A stretch of 64,000 bases of DNA from Tribonema minus (taxonomy: Eukaryota > Sar > Xanthophyceae > Tribonematales > Tribonemataceae). Position numbers and translations under genes: made by a program. Positions within the stretch are counted from its first letter, which is position 1; the number at the start of each line of letters is the position of its first letter. The notes under the pieces were generated by a model. It saw only the letters and a list, made by a program, of their open reading frames with translations. It was not told the DNA's origin and searched no databases. Location of the stretch: contig JAFCMP010000006.1 of the NCBI GenBank assembly GCA_017506865.1, positions 62,001-126,000 of the forward strand, read 5' to 3'. Shown here one piece after another: positions 45,392-57,900 of this stretch.

Positions 45392-46621
45392 GTAGAGGGT
45401 ATTTTTCGACTTCAGCAATGAATTGTACCAAAAAGGGGCGGGCACATGATGAAACTGACAGTGGCGTTGTCGTCTGATGTGCCTTGTTGGTGTGAATATA
45501 CATATGTGAGCACATTGATCGATCTTTGTCAGCAACTTGTTGAACAGGTGTCACTGCCACCACCATCACACAGAATATCCAAAGGGCAACATTCAAGTAC
45601 TAAACTGTGTGTTTGACTATGTGTTGTTGCACTCACATCGCTGATGCGCAGCACCGCGGACACACCAATCCCATACTCGACACCGCAGTAGGTTTTTTGG
45701 TCGACCCCGTAGTCGCTCATCTGGGTCGAACTCGAGCTTTGGCGACATGGACAAGTACAACTCGGTCATCAGCGACGGATTATTGGGGAGCAGAGCAAGC
45801 AGGAAACTGCGAAGCAGCCTGCAGCAACTGCAGGTGCTAAATATGTGCCATCCTTCACGTCCTCACGCAGAGCAACTTCGAGCCTGAGCCGCTGCCATCA
45901 TTGACGCATGTCATTGGTGTTGGGAAGTACGGCCTGTGCAGGCACTGGCCCCTAGGCTACATCGTGCAAACTGAGGCTAGGAGCATGAAGCGATCATCAT
46001 TCGGAGGGCGTGTAGTTTCAAGCATCAGTGTCGGATCAGAACGCATGCTGCGAGTACTCTAGTTATCTGAGTTTGAGCTGACATCGCCACTATGGCGAGG
46101 AAGCTGAGCCTTGTTTGTGCCGCTGATTTCCTACTTCCTACATCGTGTCAACACCCATGGAAGTCGCTTCAACAGGGCATACCTTGTTAAAATGGCGTGC
46201 AAGTCCTGTAACTGCAGCTTTCTTGGCTGCTTTGAGTCCTAATTAGTAATTAATTGTCCAAAGGTTGAAGTAGACTGATCGTAGTGTTGCGCGTTGTTGT
46301 AAACAGAAACCATCGCATAACACTCATCTGCCTTCCAAGGGTCTCGAGCCAGTGCAGCTCAGTTCCGAAGCGGACGCAGAATGCTAGGCCGGCTGAGCTG
46401 TGTAACCCAATGCAGCCGAGCTGGTCAGTGCCGATTCGCAACACACTTGTTTGTACACGACAACATGCTGGCAGCAGCTAAATGATGCTTAAAAGGGCAA
46501 GCACCAATAATTCCAGTGTGCACCTGCTTTTTACTGTCACGTATACGACCATATGCAAGCATGTTTGGCAGCATGCATGGCTCTTGCTTTTCGCTCACAG
46601 CACGGTCCGCATTGGTACAGG
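45392..46621. other. Host stretch with possible exon fragments
   Basis: Two weak coding candidates exist. On the minus strand, 45717-45634 encodes a short ATG-initiated exon (MSDYGVDQKTYCGVEYGIGV) ending at a perfect GTGAGT donor. On the plus strand, 45871-46062 follows a CAG acceptor and stays open for 63 codons (SNFEPEPLPSLTHVIGVGKY). Neither has a recognisable domain, so I do not call genes. Confidence 0.3.
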
Positions 46622-46658
46622 TGTAGTGAGGCAACCCTCAGGCTAGGTGGAGCAGTAG

Positions 46659-47330
46659 TTGAAGGAGCTTGAAGTGCTGTGGAAGGAGATAGATTTTTTG
46701 ATTAAAAAAGGTGTGATTGAACCGTCAAATTCGCCTTGGAACTCCCCTTTGATAATAATACCCAAGCCGGATGGGGGACTGCGAGTAGTGCAAGACTTGA
46801 GGGCGGTTAATCAAGCGGTCAAAGAAAAGGGCAGCGGCCAGGATGGTTTTCCGTTGCCACGCATTGATGAGGTGCATTCAGCGTTGAGTGGCTCTGAGTG
46901 GTTCAGCTCTATGGACGCGGTAGCTGGATTCTGGCATGTTGAACTTGATAGAGAATCCAGGCCGCTAACAGCATTTCAGATCAAATGGGGGTGCTACCAA
47001 TGGAAGATTGGACCCATGGGGCTCATGAATATGCCATCTACTTTTCAGCGTCTGATGCAGTTGGCCATGGGACATGATGCGTTGTGGGTGTATGCATTAG
47101 TGTATGTGGACGATATTTTGGTTTTCAGCAAGACTTTCGAGGAACACATGAAGCATTTGAAGGTAGTGCTGAGCCGCTTGCTCTCAGTTGGTATCAAGCT
47201 GAAGCCATCAAAGTGTCATTTCGCAATGAAAGAGGTCAAGTTTCTGGGCCACATAGTGGATGCGCGAGGTAAACGTGTGGACCCATCAAAAGTGGCAGCC
47301 ATCGACAAATACCACTTCCCACTGACCTCC
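46659..47330 (+). pseudogene. Gypsy reverse transcriptase fragment
   Basis: It starts within the RT domain (LIKKGVIEPSNSPWNSPLII) and contains FSSMDAVAGFWHVEL, the GPMGLMNMPSTFQRLM segment, and the catalytic YVDD box (ALVYVDDILVF, near 47100). The preceding pol and gag parts are missing. The frame is lost near 47310, where YHFPLTS replaces an expected continuation into DVRSFLCMAAYYRQY. A single missing base accounts for this. Confidence 0.9.
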
Positions 47331-47335
47331 ATGAT

Positions 47336-49936
47336 GTGCGTTCCTTTTTGTGTATGGCAGCATATTATAGGCAGTACATTTCCAATTTTTCTACAATCAC
47401 GGAGCCCCTGGTAAACCTCACGCGCAAAGGTGTGCCGTTTGAGCTTTCTGATGATTGTGTAGCAACTTGGCAGGTTTTGAAGGAGGCGCTAAAAGCGTCC
47501 CCTGTGCTAGCTCATCCAGACTTGAAAGGGATCCTTAATGGTACAGTCAAGCTGGTATTGCAAACAGATGCTTCAGACTATGGAGTTGGAGCAGTGCTGA
47601 CGCAAATTTGTCCTGTCAATGGTGAGCATCCCATAGGATATTATAGTAGGACTTTAAAAACTGCCGAGCGCAACTACGGCACCTATGATAGGGAAGCGCT
47701 AGCGCCCGTGGAAGGGGTTCACTACTTCAGGCAGTTTTTGCATAATGGCAACACGTTCACTCTACAAACTGATCACTCTGCGCTAGCGCATCTCATGGGT
47801 GGCTCAGAACCGCGAACTAAGCGGCAAGAACGTTACATATCAGAACTGCAAGAATACAACATGGATATAGTACATAGGCCTGGTAAAGAGAATGGTAATG
47901 CAGATGCTCTCTCTCGTATCAGGGACGGTGCTTATGTCATGATGTCTGCAGGTGTTGACCTCTCTGTGAATGCAGCGCAGACCTCGCTGCATGGGGGCGT
48001 GCAGAGGCCCACAACTGACACCAAAGAAAGAATTGCAGTGCCTGTTCTTGCTTTTAGCGACCTTGAGAAGACAGGTGGAGTGCAGTGCTCGAGAGTGCAG
48101 GTCAGCATGACAGCGGTGGCGCAATTGTGGCCAGAGGGCGAAGATGATCACCTAGGAGAACCAACGCTGGACGATGGAGACGAGTTTGACAGTGACGAAG
48201 AAACAGGTGGTTCATTAAAGTTTAAGAAGCGGCAGCGTCCAGTTTTTCAGTCGAGTGACTTAGCAGATTCTTTGGGCAGCGATCCAGTGCTTGGCAAGGT
48301 TGTGAAATACCTCCAAGCAAAAGCCAGTAGTAGGGCTCATGGTCTAACCCCAGTTGAAGTTGAAGAGGCGCGTGCTTTTGAACGTGCAGGTTATTATATG
48401 CGCGAAGGAAAGATGTATATTGCTGCAGGGGGAAGGTCACACAGGGCAGGGACAGACTTGTTGGTTATACCAAAGGCTCTGCGCGAGCGCGTGTTGCTTG
48501 AGTGTCATGACGGTGCAATCGGGGGAGGCCACAGTGGTTTTGCTCGCACCTATGACAAGGTTAGGCGCAGGTACTTTTGGCCAGGCATGTATGCGGATGT
48601 TTTTCATTGGGTGCTTTCTTGCATGGCGTGTCAGAAGCGCAAGTCAAGGCGTGATGCACGAATTAGGGTACATGGCTTTGGAGATATTGATTTGCAACAT
48701 GCATTCCAGTTGGTAGGGTTTGAGATAGTAGGTCCTCTGCCAACATCAGACGATGGCAACCGTTTAATTTTGGTTTTCACGGACTACCTCACTAGGTGGC
48801 CGGAGGCCTTTGCAATCCCTGATAAGTCAGCCCAGACGGTAGCGCGCATCATCGTTAGTGAAATAGTACCTAGGCATGGGTGCCCGCAGATGTTCCTGTG
48901 TGATAATGCGAAAGAATTCAGGGGAGCGTTGATGAAAGAGCTGACCAGATTGCTGGGCGTTGAGCAACGTTTCACTTCACCCTACCACCCCGCATGCAAC
49001 GGTCTCACTGAGCGCACCAATGGCTCACTTGTGAACATTTTGTCCATGCTTGTAGAAGACAATCAACGCAACTGGGATCGTGTGCTCCCGCAGGCCCTCT
49101 TCAATCACCGCGCTTGCACTAACACCACCTATGGCATGTCACCTTTCCGCATATTGTACGGTCGCGAGCCGTTGTTGCCGTTTGAGGCTATGCTAGGAGA
49201 TATACGTGTGTCTAAGTTGTCCAACAGGTGGCGTACTGCCGCGGAGCACCTGGAGGCTTCCCATGATGCTATACGGGAGGGCTACCGCCTGGTCCAATCA
49301 TCGCTTCAAGAGCAGGAGGAGAGGCTGCGCGAAGAAGCAGCAAAGGAGCAGGGCTACGCGCGGCGCTTCCAACCCGGTGATACAGTACTAGTCCATTATC
49401 CGCCTGTGCGCAAAGGTCTAAGCCGCAAGTTGAAGGCAGATCGGTGGCTGGGCCCCTTTGTAGTAGAGAGGCGTATACCGGGCTTAGACACTTATGTCTT
49501 GCGTGCAACGCATCAGGGTTAGGTGATGTTGAAGTACATCCACTGCAGTAGACTGAAGCTTGTGAAAGAGAGGCATGCAGTGGTGGAAACACCCCCTTTT
49601 ACAAACGTTCCACAGGAAAAGCGAGTTACCTCCACCCGTGACGCAGCTGACAAGCCAGTAACGCCAGCAGCCTCAACGCTGCCACGCACTCCATGCCGCT
49701 ATGCCAAGGGTGATATTGTGAAGGTGTCTCTGAAAGCTTGGAATGAGACATCAACTGACAGTTGCGATGGCTATGTGGTGCATGTACAGGCCAATGGTAT
49801 GGTGGAGTTTATTTGCCCAGGTGACGCTCCCGAACCAGATGAGCTGATTGCGCAATTGCAGGATTTTGCCGGACGCTATCGAGGAAGAGCCATGCAGGGG
49901 GCGATTGTAGTGAGGCAACCCCAGGTGGAGCAGTAG
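47336..49936 (+). pseudogene. Gypsy RNase H and integrase region with an in-frame stop
   Basis: RNase H residues are present (LQTDASDYGVG, YDREALA, LQTDHSALAHL, NADALSR). The integrase has an HHCC finger (ECHDGAIGGGHSGF, then CMACQKRK). In the catalytic core the first Asp is replaced by Glu (VGFEIVGPLP, codon at 48722). The second Asp (LCDNAKEF, 48902) and the Glu (LTERTNGSL, 49010) are in DD35E spacing. A GPY/F-like module follows (RWLGPFVVERR). TAG at 49520 interrupts the frame, which otherwise continues without shift to 49936. No chromodomain is recognisable. Confidence 0.9.
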
Positions 49937-50409
49937 TTGAAGTAGGGCTTGCAGTGCGAATGCCTTTTGTGCTATATATAACACCTTACACCATGACCTC
50001 CTGACTGGACTTCTTTCCACTGCCTTGGCTGCTGGCATTGCTTCCATTTCATATGGGCTTGCACACAGTACACGGGCATCAGGTCGAAATGCGTTGCATT
50101 AACCACCTGGGCGCACACAGGGATTGTGATGATCGATACAATTACTGTGTGTGCAAAGGTAGTCGTGACCATTGGGCAGCAAAAGAGCTACTGTGGTAGT
50201 AGTGATTTGTGTCCTTCTGAAGTTGATTGCATTGTACGTCATCTCATGAAAGGTATTGCTGCTCTCCCGATGGTCATCAGCCGCATGGCCTCAGGACTGA
50301 CTCTTGTAACCACCATGCCTGCACCGACACACATTGAGTGTACACGCAATGACTGATCGGCGCACCCTGACCATGGCATTGCGTACATGCTGCTGCTTTC
50401 TTCTGTCAG

Positions 50410-51590
50410 CTGCTTGTGGGGGACCTGAATTTCAAGGGCCGCCTCGTGGCATTGATAATTGCGGCGATCGCATTGAACCTCACGGCAAATGCCGTTCGTC
50501 TTGCCGTGCGCCTCTGCTCATACGTGTTTGGGGTGTGGGCGCCTGCTGCAGCCTCAGAGGTGCGTTGCAGCGGCCATTGATTTCATACACATGTTTGCGG
50601 TGCAGCATGTTAATGCCAGGCAGTCAAATGCGGGTCAATGCAAACATATACCTGGGACAGTCAGCCACAACGGTGACATTGCATTGGCTTATGATGCGGT
50701 CCCTGCGTAAAGTGCACTCAATGTGGCATCATTGTGCGGGCAGCATTGCTTCAGCAGAGTAGCTGCTAAAGACACGCAATATAAAGGAGAAGTGGCAGGT
50801 ATCAGGCGATGCATCCATCGGCACCTGAGCTGGGGCAGCGCGATAGATGCCGGTGCTGGCACCTAGGTTTTGCCAAGGCTCTCTGTGCCAGGTACCAGGT
50901 ACCAAAATGTGCAGCCTGTTTGTTTGTTGCGCCCGCACAGAAACATATATATATATACATCTGTGTGTATGCCTAGCTTGACGTCAGGGCCATGTGCGCA
51001 ACGGAGGCTTCTTAAACCCCATTCATCAACATTTTCTTTTTTTCCAGCCAGAAGGGTATCCTGTACGTTCACTGTTGCGGTTGAGATGATGCAGACATTA
51101 AAAAGTGCTGTTTAAGAAGATGCTACGGTAGTCTGGTGTCTCATGCTGGCAGCAGCGATTCTCCAGCTTGACAACGGTGCGCTCGATATCGACAAGACCG
51201 GCGGTTCAACACAACCACAACAAGTGCAGGCAATAAAAGAAGGTGTAGGTGCAGCTTCATGTCAAACACTGCCAGTGGAGCACTGCGGTGTAAGGACAAG
51301 GGGATAATGACACTGGAAGCTGAAGCTTCACTCAGGAGTGCATCTCAATAAGAGCAGTCATTGAACTGGTTCAACAGTGTTAAACTTTGTTTGCCATACA
51401 GGGCAGGGTTCATCGGAGTTCTTTCTCTGACATTTAACTGTGGTGTCATGTTCTTCTTGGATTGCACTCGAATCAGATCATCACGACAGTGCTGGTGGCT
51501 ATCATTCCAGTGGTGGTTGCAGTGGCTGCACTGCACGGCATGGTGTGGTTTGGCTCATGGCGGTGGTCACGTGTACATGGCCATAGACGG
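50410..51590 (+). CDS. Unidentified membrane protein, two exons (partial)
   Basis: Exon 50410-50559 lies between TTCTTCTGTCAG and GTGCGT. It is open for 50 codons and encodes a hydrophobic helix (RLVALIIAAIALNLTANAVR) and then RLCSYVFGVWAPAASE. Exon 51477-51590 lies between CGAATCAG and GTGAGT. It is open for 38 codons and encodes a second helix (IITTVLVAIIPVVVAVAALH) followed by basic residues. Both are in phase 0 and join cleanly. The rest of the gene is not visible. The gypsy element directly upstream may sit in one of its introns. No family was recognised. Confidence 0.45.
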
Positions 51591-53030
51591 GTGAGTTATA
51601 AGTTGCAATATGGCTCATGAAAATGTAGAAGTCACTGGGGTACATGGGGTTATCAGAGCCTCCTACATAAGCAAGCCAGCTTTGTGTTTACTGTCGCTCA
51701 CAGCAGGTCACATTTGTGAACCCTTCAAATGGACTTCTGCTTAAGTGTGGTGATATATATGGGTGTGATGATCATGCGTAAAAAGAAATCATGTAGCAAA
51801 AAGTTATTCTACGCTCAGGATCTTGACATGTTATGTCCAACTTGGACTTGAACTCAACTTTGAGCTTCAAGTTCCTGCTGAGAAGGAAATTTTAGATCCA
51901 AGTTGGAGCTTAAAAAGTACTTATTGTGCTTGTAAGAAATCTTAACATAATTCAAGACTGGTCCGTCCACCTGATAACCTGAAAATCATTGTGAAACTTT
52001 ATTGCAGCAGCGAACGCTGGCATGGTTCAACTTAAATCATGCAGACTTTGCCAACGTGAAAGTGGTTTGATGCTGGGTCCTGTTTGCCCAGTTCGGGTCC
52101 CGTTTGCGCAATTCAAACCTTGTACTGTGCTATGAAGCACACCGCTGTGCTCCACAAGCCTTCACTGCTTGAGAAATTGTCGCAGTACGTTGCAGCACAC
52201 TTGTAACATTTAGAATCCGTTTTTTCAAGTCCTCACATGATCTCGAACAAGTACATGGCCACCGTACACCAGTTGAAAGGTGAAAGTTTGTCCTGTTAAA
52301 CAAGTGTTCCGCTGCGGTTATGCAAAAGTAGGGTTGTTCCTTTGATAAGTCCTGAGAAATTCAGCAAGTGGTGAATTGTAATCGTAACATACCGTACTCA
52401 AGCCATAAGTTGCCGTCATCTATTTCAACCGTAAATCGTAATCATCTAACCAGTTCGTGAAAACACGAATGTGTTTCACAGTTGAAGAGACCTGAAGATG
52501 CTGCCAACTTGTGCACACGCGGGAGCGTGCATTCGGAGAGGAGCGCCTTGCAGGCAGCGTTCGTTGCGTTGGATGCAGCTACCACCTTGCAGCAAGCAGC
52601 CTGGCAGTGCCCTCGCGTGAGCAGCATCAAAAATCTGCAGCTATAGCATACTGCTGCTGCTGCATCGGCGGCAGCAAACAGCAAACACACACACACACGT
52701 TGCAGGCAAAGATGCAAGCGCTACATGCTGTCTGCATTCCAATGAGGCCCTTGAAAGCCTTACGTGGGCTCAGTACCACAACAGCAGCCACCAAGGCTGC
52801 AGCGGCTGACTGCAGCTTACAATAGGAAACGAAATACAATACCCCCCCCCCTTGAATAAGACCCCCTCGGAAAGGAAACGAAATATAATACCCCCCCCTT
52901 GTATAAGACCCCCTCTCTGTATAAGACCCCCCCTGTCTTGTCGGGGGGCGTCCCGGTCCGCAAGCAAGTGCGAGCAAGCGCGCGCCGTTCTACTTTGTGT
53001 GGGACTAAGGGATGGTGAACAAAGCTTTTC
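51591..53030. other. Non-coding stretch downstream of the membrane-protein exons
   Basis: AT-richer sequence without recognisable coding content. At 52825-52935 a unit of about 47 bases (GGAAACGAAATAYAATACCC, then GTATAAGACCCCCTC) is repeated twice and followed by a partial copy. An imperfect ACACACAC run lies at 52690. Confidence 0.4.
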
Positions 53031-53069
53031 AAGTATGTGTGTCATCAAATGGTGAACTTTGAAACCAAA

Positions 53070-53600
53070 ACCCTGAACCAAGCAGAAGCGAGAGAGCGAG
53101 GCAAGGCACAGTCACTGTGTCGGCGACAGTGGCAGCAGCAGTATCAGCAGCCGCAGCGAGCAGCAGTAGCACTTTTGAATCATCAGACGTTGCATCAAAG
53201 CAGCAAGAACGCAAGCGAAGTGGTGCAAAGAGTGGCTAGTCGTGGACAGCGCGATAGAGCAGCGTGAGCAACAACTTGCTGTTGACCGTGCTAGGCAGTC
53301 TGTGCGAGAGACACCAGCGCAACGTGAGCAACGGCTTGCTGTTGATTGTGCTAGGCGGTCTGTCACAGTGCAAGAGACACCAGAGTAATGCGAGCAACGA
53401 CTCGCTGTGAAGCGTGCAGGCAGTCTGATGCTCGTGCGCGAGAGACGCCACAGCACCGTGAGCAGCGACTTGCTGCAGATCGTGCCAGGGCGGTTGCTTG
53501 TAGAGTTAACAATGCTTCTCTGGACCAACGCGCACAGAGGGTGGCGGCTGAACGCGAGAGGCAATCCAATCAAAGAGCTGCAATCATTTAAAACATTGGA
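53070..53600 (+). pseudogene. Decayed repeat-coding region resembling the N-terminus of Helitron-type proteins
   Basis: A peptide unit of roughly 25-30 residues is repeated with frameshifts and stops. Readable pieces are EQQLAVDRARQSVRETPAQ, REQRLAVDCARRS, RETPQHREQRLAADRARA and QRVAAERERQSNQRAAI. Charged ETP-x-QREQRL-type repeats are, from memory, often found before the helicase-like domain in Helitron replication proteins and related elements. No helicase or Rep motif was seen here, so the link is an inference. Confidence 0.4.
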
Positions 53601-54916
53601 GACCATTGCAACATATATGACACGAATGCGTCAGTGAATGCCTTACCCAAGGACGCATTCAGTCCTGGTAATTTATCACATGCGGAGCCTCAAAGTGATG
53701 TACAATTGCCGCATGGGCAATGAGGTACAGGGGGATGGGCTGCCACCACTGGCACATGCAGATTTGCTCAAGAGTCCTCCCTCATGTGTTGACGTTGACG
53801 AAGGAGTTCTGTGACTGCTGTATTCCTACGAAATCATGTGTGTGTCGTGATGCGTTGCATTGTGCCGCCATATGGCCTGCTCAGTGCTATGCCATACGCT
53901 CTCACATGGCAACCTGAATTGCTTCATATCTTGCTGTTTGCTGCAGCGCCAATCTCCTTTCATACTATGGCATACGCACCACATTAATGCTGCACAGTCT
54001 GCATAACTGCAATGTCGAAAAACATGCGTGCTAGTTTGGCACTCAGCCTGGTGACGCATGACCTGCATCGAATTCTTCCTGATTGATTGAAGGTTAAGTT
54101 ATCACCACGTGCCCTCCACACCCCATCAACACCCTGCAGCATTGACCGCAGCCTGCATGAGTTCGGGTTTCAGTAGCGTGTGACGCCCGCCGTCGAAGAT
54201 CATTTTCTAAATGGTTTGTGCTTCTCGTTGCTAAGACAGGGGCCACTTTGTATGAGACCCCCCCTTTTGTTGTAAGCTGATGCATGAGACCACTGCGGCA
54301 GAATGGTATGGTGTGTTTTTTAGCTTCTTCGCTTTTTGTTGAAGTTTGTGGGTCTCTATTAGTGACGCCCGTGCCAATGGGAAACTCTGTACAAGAGGGG
54401 CTACTTTGTCATGTACCCCCCCGTCTTAGCAACACGGGCCTGAAACTGCAAGACGGGGGGGTATTCAAGAATAATCCATTTCCTGCGGTAGAGCTTTCAG
54501 CAGGATGCATCCATGGCTTCCTCCAAAAACGCTACGACGGCCGTAACGGTTGTTTGAGCGAACAGGCAGCACACCTTGAAAGCCTCACGTGTCAGGCGTT
54601 GAGTATGTCACCTCCATGACATGCTTCCTACACTCCAGGTATAGCGATTTTTTGAACCACAGAGACACTTGAAGATGTTGCTGAAAAGCCAGCTTGAGCG
54701 CGCAGTGCTTATGAAAGGAAGTGGGACCTACTGTGGCAGTTTCACCATGCGGGTTTGCGCAGTGGCTGATGCCGATACTGCGACCATACTGTGTGTGCGA
54801 ATGGTCACTGCACGGTTTAGCATGGCATGTTCACACACACTTTTGATAGCAATTACTGTGGAACATCACAGGCAACACAGCGGACATGCATGACTACTAA
54901 TATTCGTTGCTACAGT
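53601..54916. other. Stretch upstream of family 1 copy 2, no gene recognised
   Basis: Probably intron or intergenic sequence. The exons of the surface protein that begins again at 60066 may extend somewhere upstream, but none could be identified. Short C-rich pieces (GAGACCCCCCC near 54256) resemble the 52.8-kb repeat. Confidence 0.35.
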
Positions 54917-57900
54917 GCTGCCAGTACTGTACGTATGGACTTGTATTTATAAAGGCCCAAGGGAGGCCGGGTTGCCTATGCAATCGAAAAGCTTGCGTCA
55001 ACGCAGCAGCCTAGTCTGCGCTGTGCCCTAGGAGTTTGGATACCGGCGCCGCAACACAGCCCACTGGCAGCAATCGCGCTCCACGTGTGTATGCCATGAC
55101 GCGCTCCGCCAACTCCCGCGCCAGCGATATGCTCAGCTCAATGTGGATCTGACGCTAAGCTAACCCGGCCTTGCGTAACACATCTGCCTTCCCCCCCCCT
55201 GAGCACAGTGCTGAGTGCATTGCCAACTCCTTAACAAAAAGGCTTGTCTGCTTGCCCAGCCGTCCGTACGACTCCTGCACGAATGGCACAAAAGCCCAAG
55301 ATGACGTCAAGGTGCCGGTGTGGTGCTTGACCTTCGCGTCCTCCCCCACCCCAGCAGCATAGCCGTCCGTGTTCGAGGCATTTGTTTTGCCTGTCAGGTA
55401 CGAGCTCGCTGTGGGCGCGCGCACACTTGTGTCTAGCACTATTCCCTTGTTACGGTATGCACTGCTAAAGTGCAGACACCCTGGGTCAATGACTGTGTCC
55501 GCCCGATACCCCGGTACCTTGAAGACGCTAGCGTCCTCATTGCGGACAATAGAGACATGGTGCTGTCTCAAGATGCGCTGTAGGCACCGCTTTTGGGCAG
55601 TGTGTGTCGCGTTGTGCCCCCGTATGTGCTGGCTGGGGCAGCTGATCGCATGCGTGGAGGTGGGGCTCACGTCACTGCACCGCCATGGGCACACCTCGCC
55701 CTGTATGCCCCACCCGTCTATAAAGATCGCAACCATAATCATCGTGGCTGCTGCCATACTGGACATGGGCGCCGCACCCGGGCGGTCATTGGCAGCGGGT
55801 GGCACGCTCATCCACGCCATTGCCCCGGACGCACGCTGGCTGCGCAGCTGCGCCAGGACCCGCGCGCTAGCCTGTTGGCGGCGGCGGCTGGTGTCACGCA
55901 AGTCACCAATAAGTGTAGCCTGCGTCGGCTTGCCCACGGCACCAGCCGAGGCAGCCTCTAGGTCCTCCACCAGGCAGTCCTCGTATTGACGTCGAAGAAC
56001 ATTTGAAAGGCCGGCTTGTAGTCCGTGCGTGAAGTGACCGCGCCGGCGGCGGGGCACTACCTTCCTGCAGATCTCGTCTGCATAGGCCTCCCAGTCGTCG
56101 TCGTCGTCCTCCTGCCCGCCGCTGCAGCTGCTTTCTTCCGCGCTAGTTTGTGTTTTAGCGGGCGTGGAAGAGGCAGCCGCGGCAGCGGCTTGAGGGCCAG
56201 GTACGGTCGCCGCCGCAGCGGCCGCCTCGGCGCCAGGCACAATGCCGTGGGTGTGTGGGGCTGGCTCAGTGGTCCCCGTCTCCGTGACGGCAGTTGCGGC
56301 GTAGATCGCTTGCACCGCAGTGGGGAGCGTCGACGCTGCGGCCGTTGTATCCGCTGCCCACCGTAGCAACGATGCTGGGAGCTGCTCGGCCACAGCTGTG
56401 CGTGATTTTTCGCCGCCATCAGCTGTCAGCGCTCGCGTAGAGCGTCGCACGGCCTCGATGATTGGCGGCAGTCCCTGGTCCTCGCGTATTGCGCATGAGT
56501 GCTGCGCGAACCAGGTGACTGCGCCGTGTTCGTCAGTGCCGAGCCTCAGGGCCCCTGCTGCCACAGTGGCATGAATTATTGCAGGCCGCAGTGTTGTGCA
56601 TGCCTGGGCCGTGTATGCGGCTGGTGCCAGTAGCCCCAAAAGCGGCATGCCCAGACCGCCTCGTCGCTCCGGCAACCGTGACGCCCGCAGTGGCACTGCG
56701 ATGTCCGTGAGTTCTGGCGGGCCCAAGCGCGGCAATACCAGCACGCTGCCACTGCTGGCTACCTCATTGTCACCAGCAGTGCAGGCGGCCAGCAGGTGTG
56801 ACTTCATGACTGCCGCGGTAGCGCAGCCGTGCAGGTGCAGCATGCGTTCAAGCGTCCATGCACAGAACCCGTCAAATGCGTGCAGCCATGTCTCACTCAA
56901 AGCCGTGTCAACGACCCGAGCTAAGAAGCCCATGCGCTTCGTCAGTGACCTGCGCAGAATGAACTGTGCTGCCTGTAGGTGATGCCGCGCCATCCCAGCT
57001 AGCTGCCACGACAATCGCCATGTCCCTGCGTCAACAAGATGCTTGCTCATGGCAGCATGCACATAGGCTGGGTGCCCTACCGGTACCCCGACCGACGTAA
57101 AGCCCTGACTGGATTCTGGCATGGTGGTGTCCACAAACGGTATGTCAAGGGCGCGCAGGCGTGCTCTGGCCGCTTCATCAAACACTGTGCCGCGCATGGC
57201 AATGGCCAGCGACTTGTCTGGTCGAACGCGTAGGCCCCCTGCCGCAAGCCGACGGATCACCTCTGCCACCCCAGCGGCCGCTGCATCGTCGAAGTAGGCA
57301 GCTTGCAGCACGTTGAGGTCATCCAGGAAAGCGCAGTGCGGGGCTGGCGGTTCCGCTGTGCTGTGGCCGTAGGCCGGCATACTGCCGGGCGTCGCATTCA
57401 CTCCATCAGGGTAGAAGAGTAGGAATGCCGCTGCCACTGCAAAGTACAGCGGCCCTAGAGGGTCCCCTTGCTGGCACCCTAGGTGGGAGCAGATAATGCG
57501 AGCTTCACCGTTCACCTCCACTCGCATCTCTGGGGCAGTGTCACCACAGTATACGGACTCAAAGTGCGGGAGCAGCTCCGGACAGAAGAGCATAAGTCCC
57601 CACACAATGGCGGCGCGATCCACACTGTTAAATGCGTTCTCACAGTCCAGCTGGATTGTGGTGCCATACAGCTCGTGCCACACGCGCGCGCGCGCTGCCA
57701 CATGCTCGACGCCAGACCGGTATCCTACGCCAAACTGCGACATGGAGGCCAGCAGCCCCGATATTTTGCCCTTGACACCCCGTGCCGCTGTGGACCCGAG
57801 GAGTCTGCGCCAGACACTGGAGCAGGCGATCGGACGCCGCTTCTGTCCTATGCCTGAGAGGGCCGCGGCGCGGAGAAGCCGTTGCGATTGCTCCGGCAGC

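Larger units (their letters stand above)
46622..50116 (+). mobile_element. Decayed Ty3/gypsy LTR retrotransposon, internally deleted
   Basis: It encodes reverse transcriptase, RNase H and integrase in the gypsy order. Gag and protease are absent. A sequence starting TGTAGTGAGGCAACCC occurs at 46622, 37 bases before the RT frame, and again at 49907, inside the end of the pol frame. I read these as the starts of a truncated 5' LTR and a 3' LTR. The proposed 3' LTR (49907-50116) has a TATATATA box at 49973 and ends in CA. CAGG flanks both outer ends (46618-46621, 50117-50120). The four-base duplication is weak evidence on its own. Confidence 0.75.

Noticed and set aside
49907-51396. A 1.49-kb 3' LTR ending CA before TACAGG at 51397
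   Set aside because: It gives a longer target duplication (TACAGG) but would swallow the apparent host exon at 50410-50559. The 210-base version with its own TATA box is simpler. Not fully excluded.
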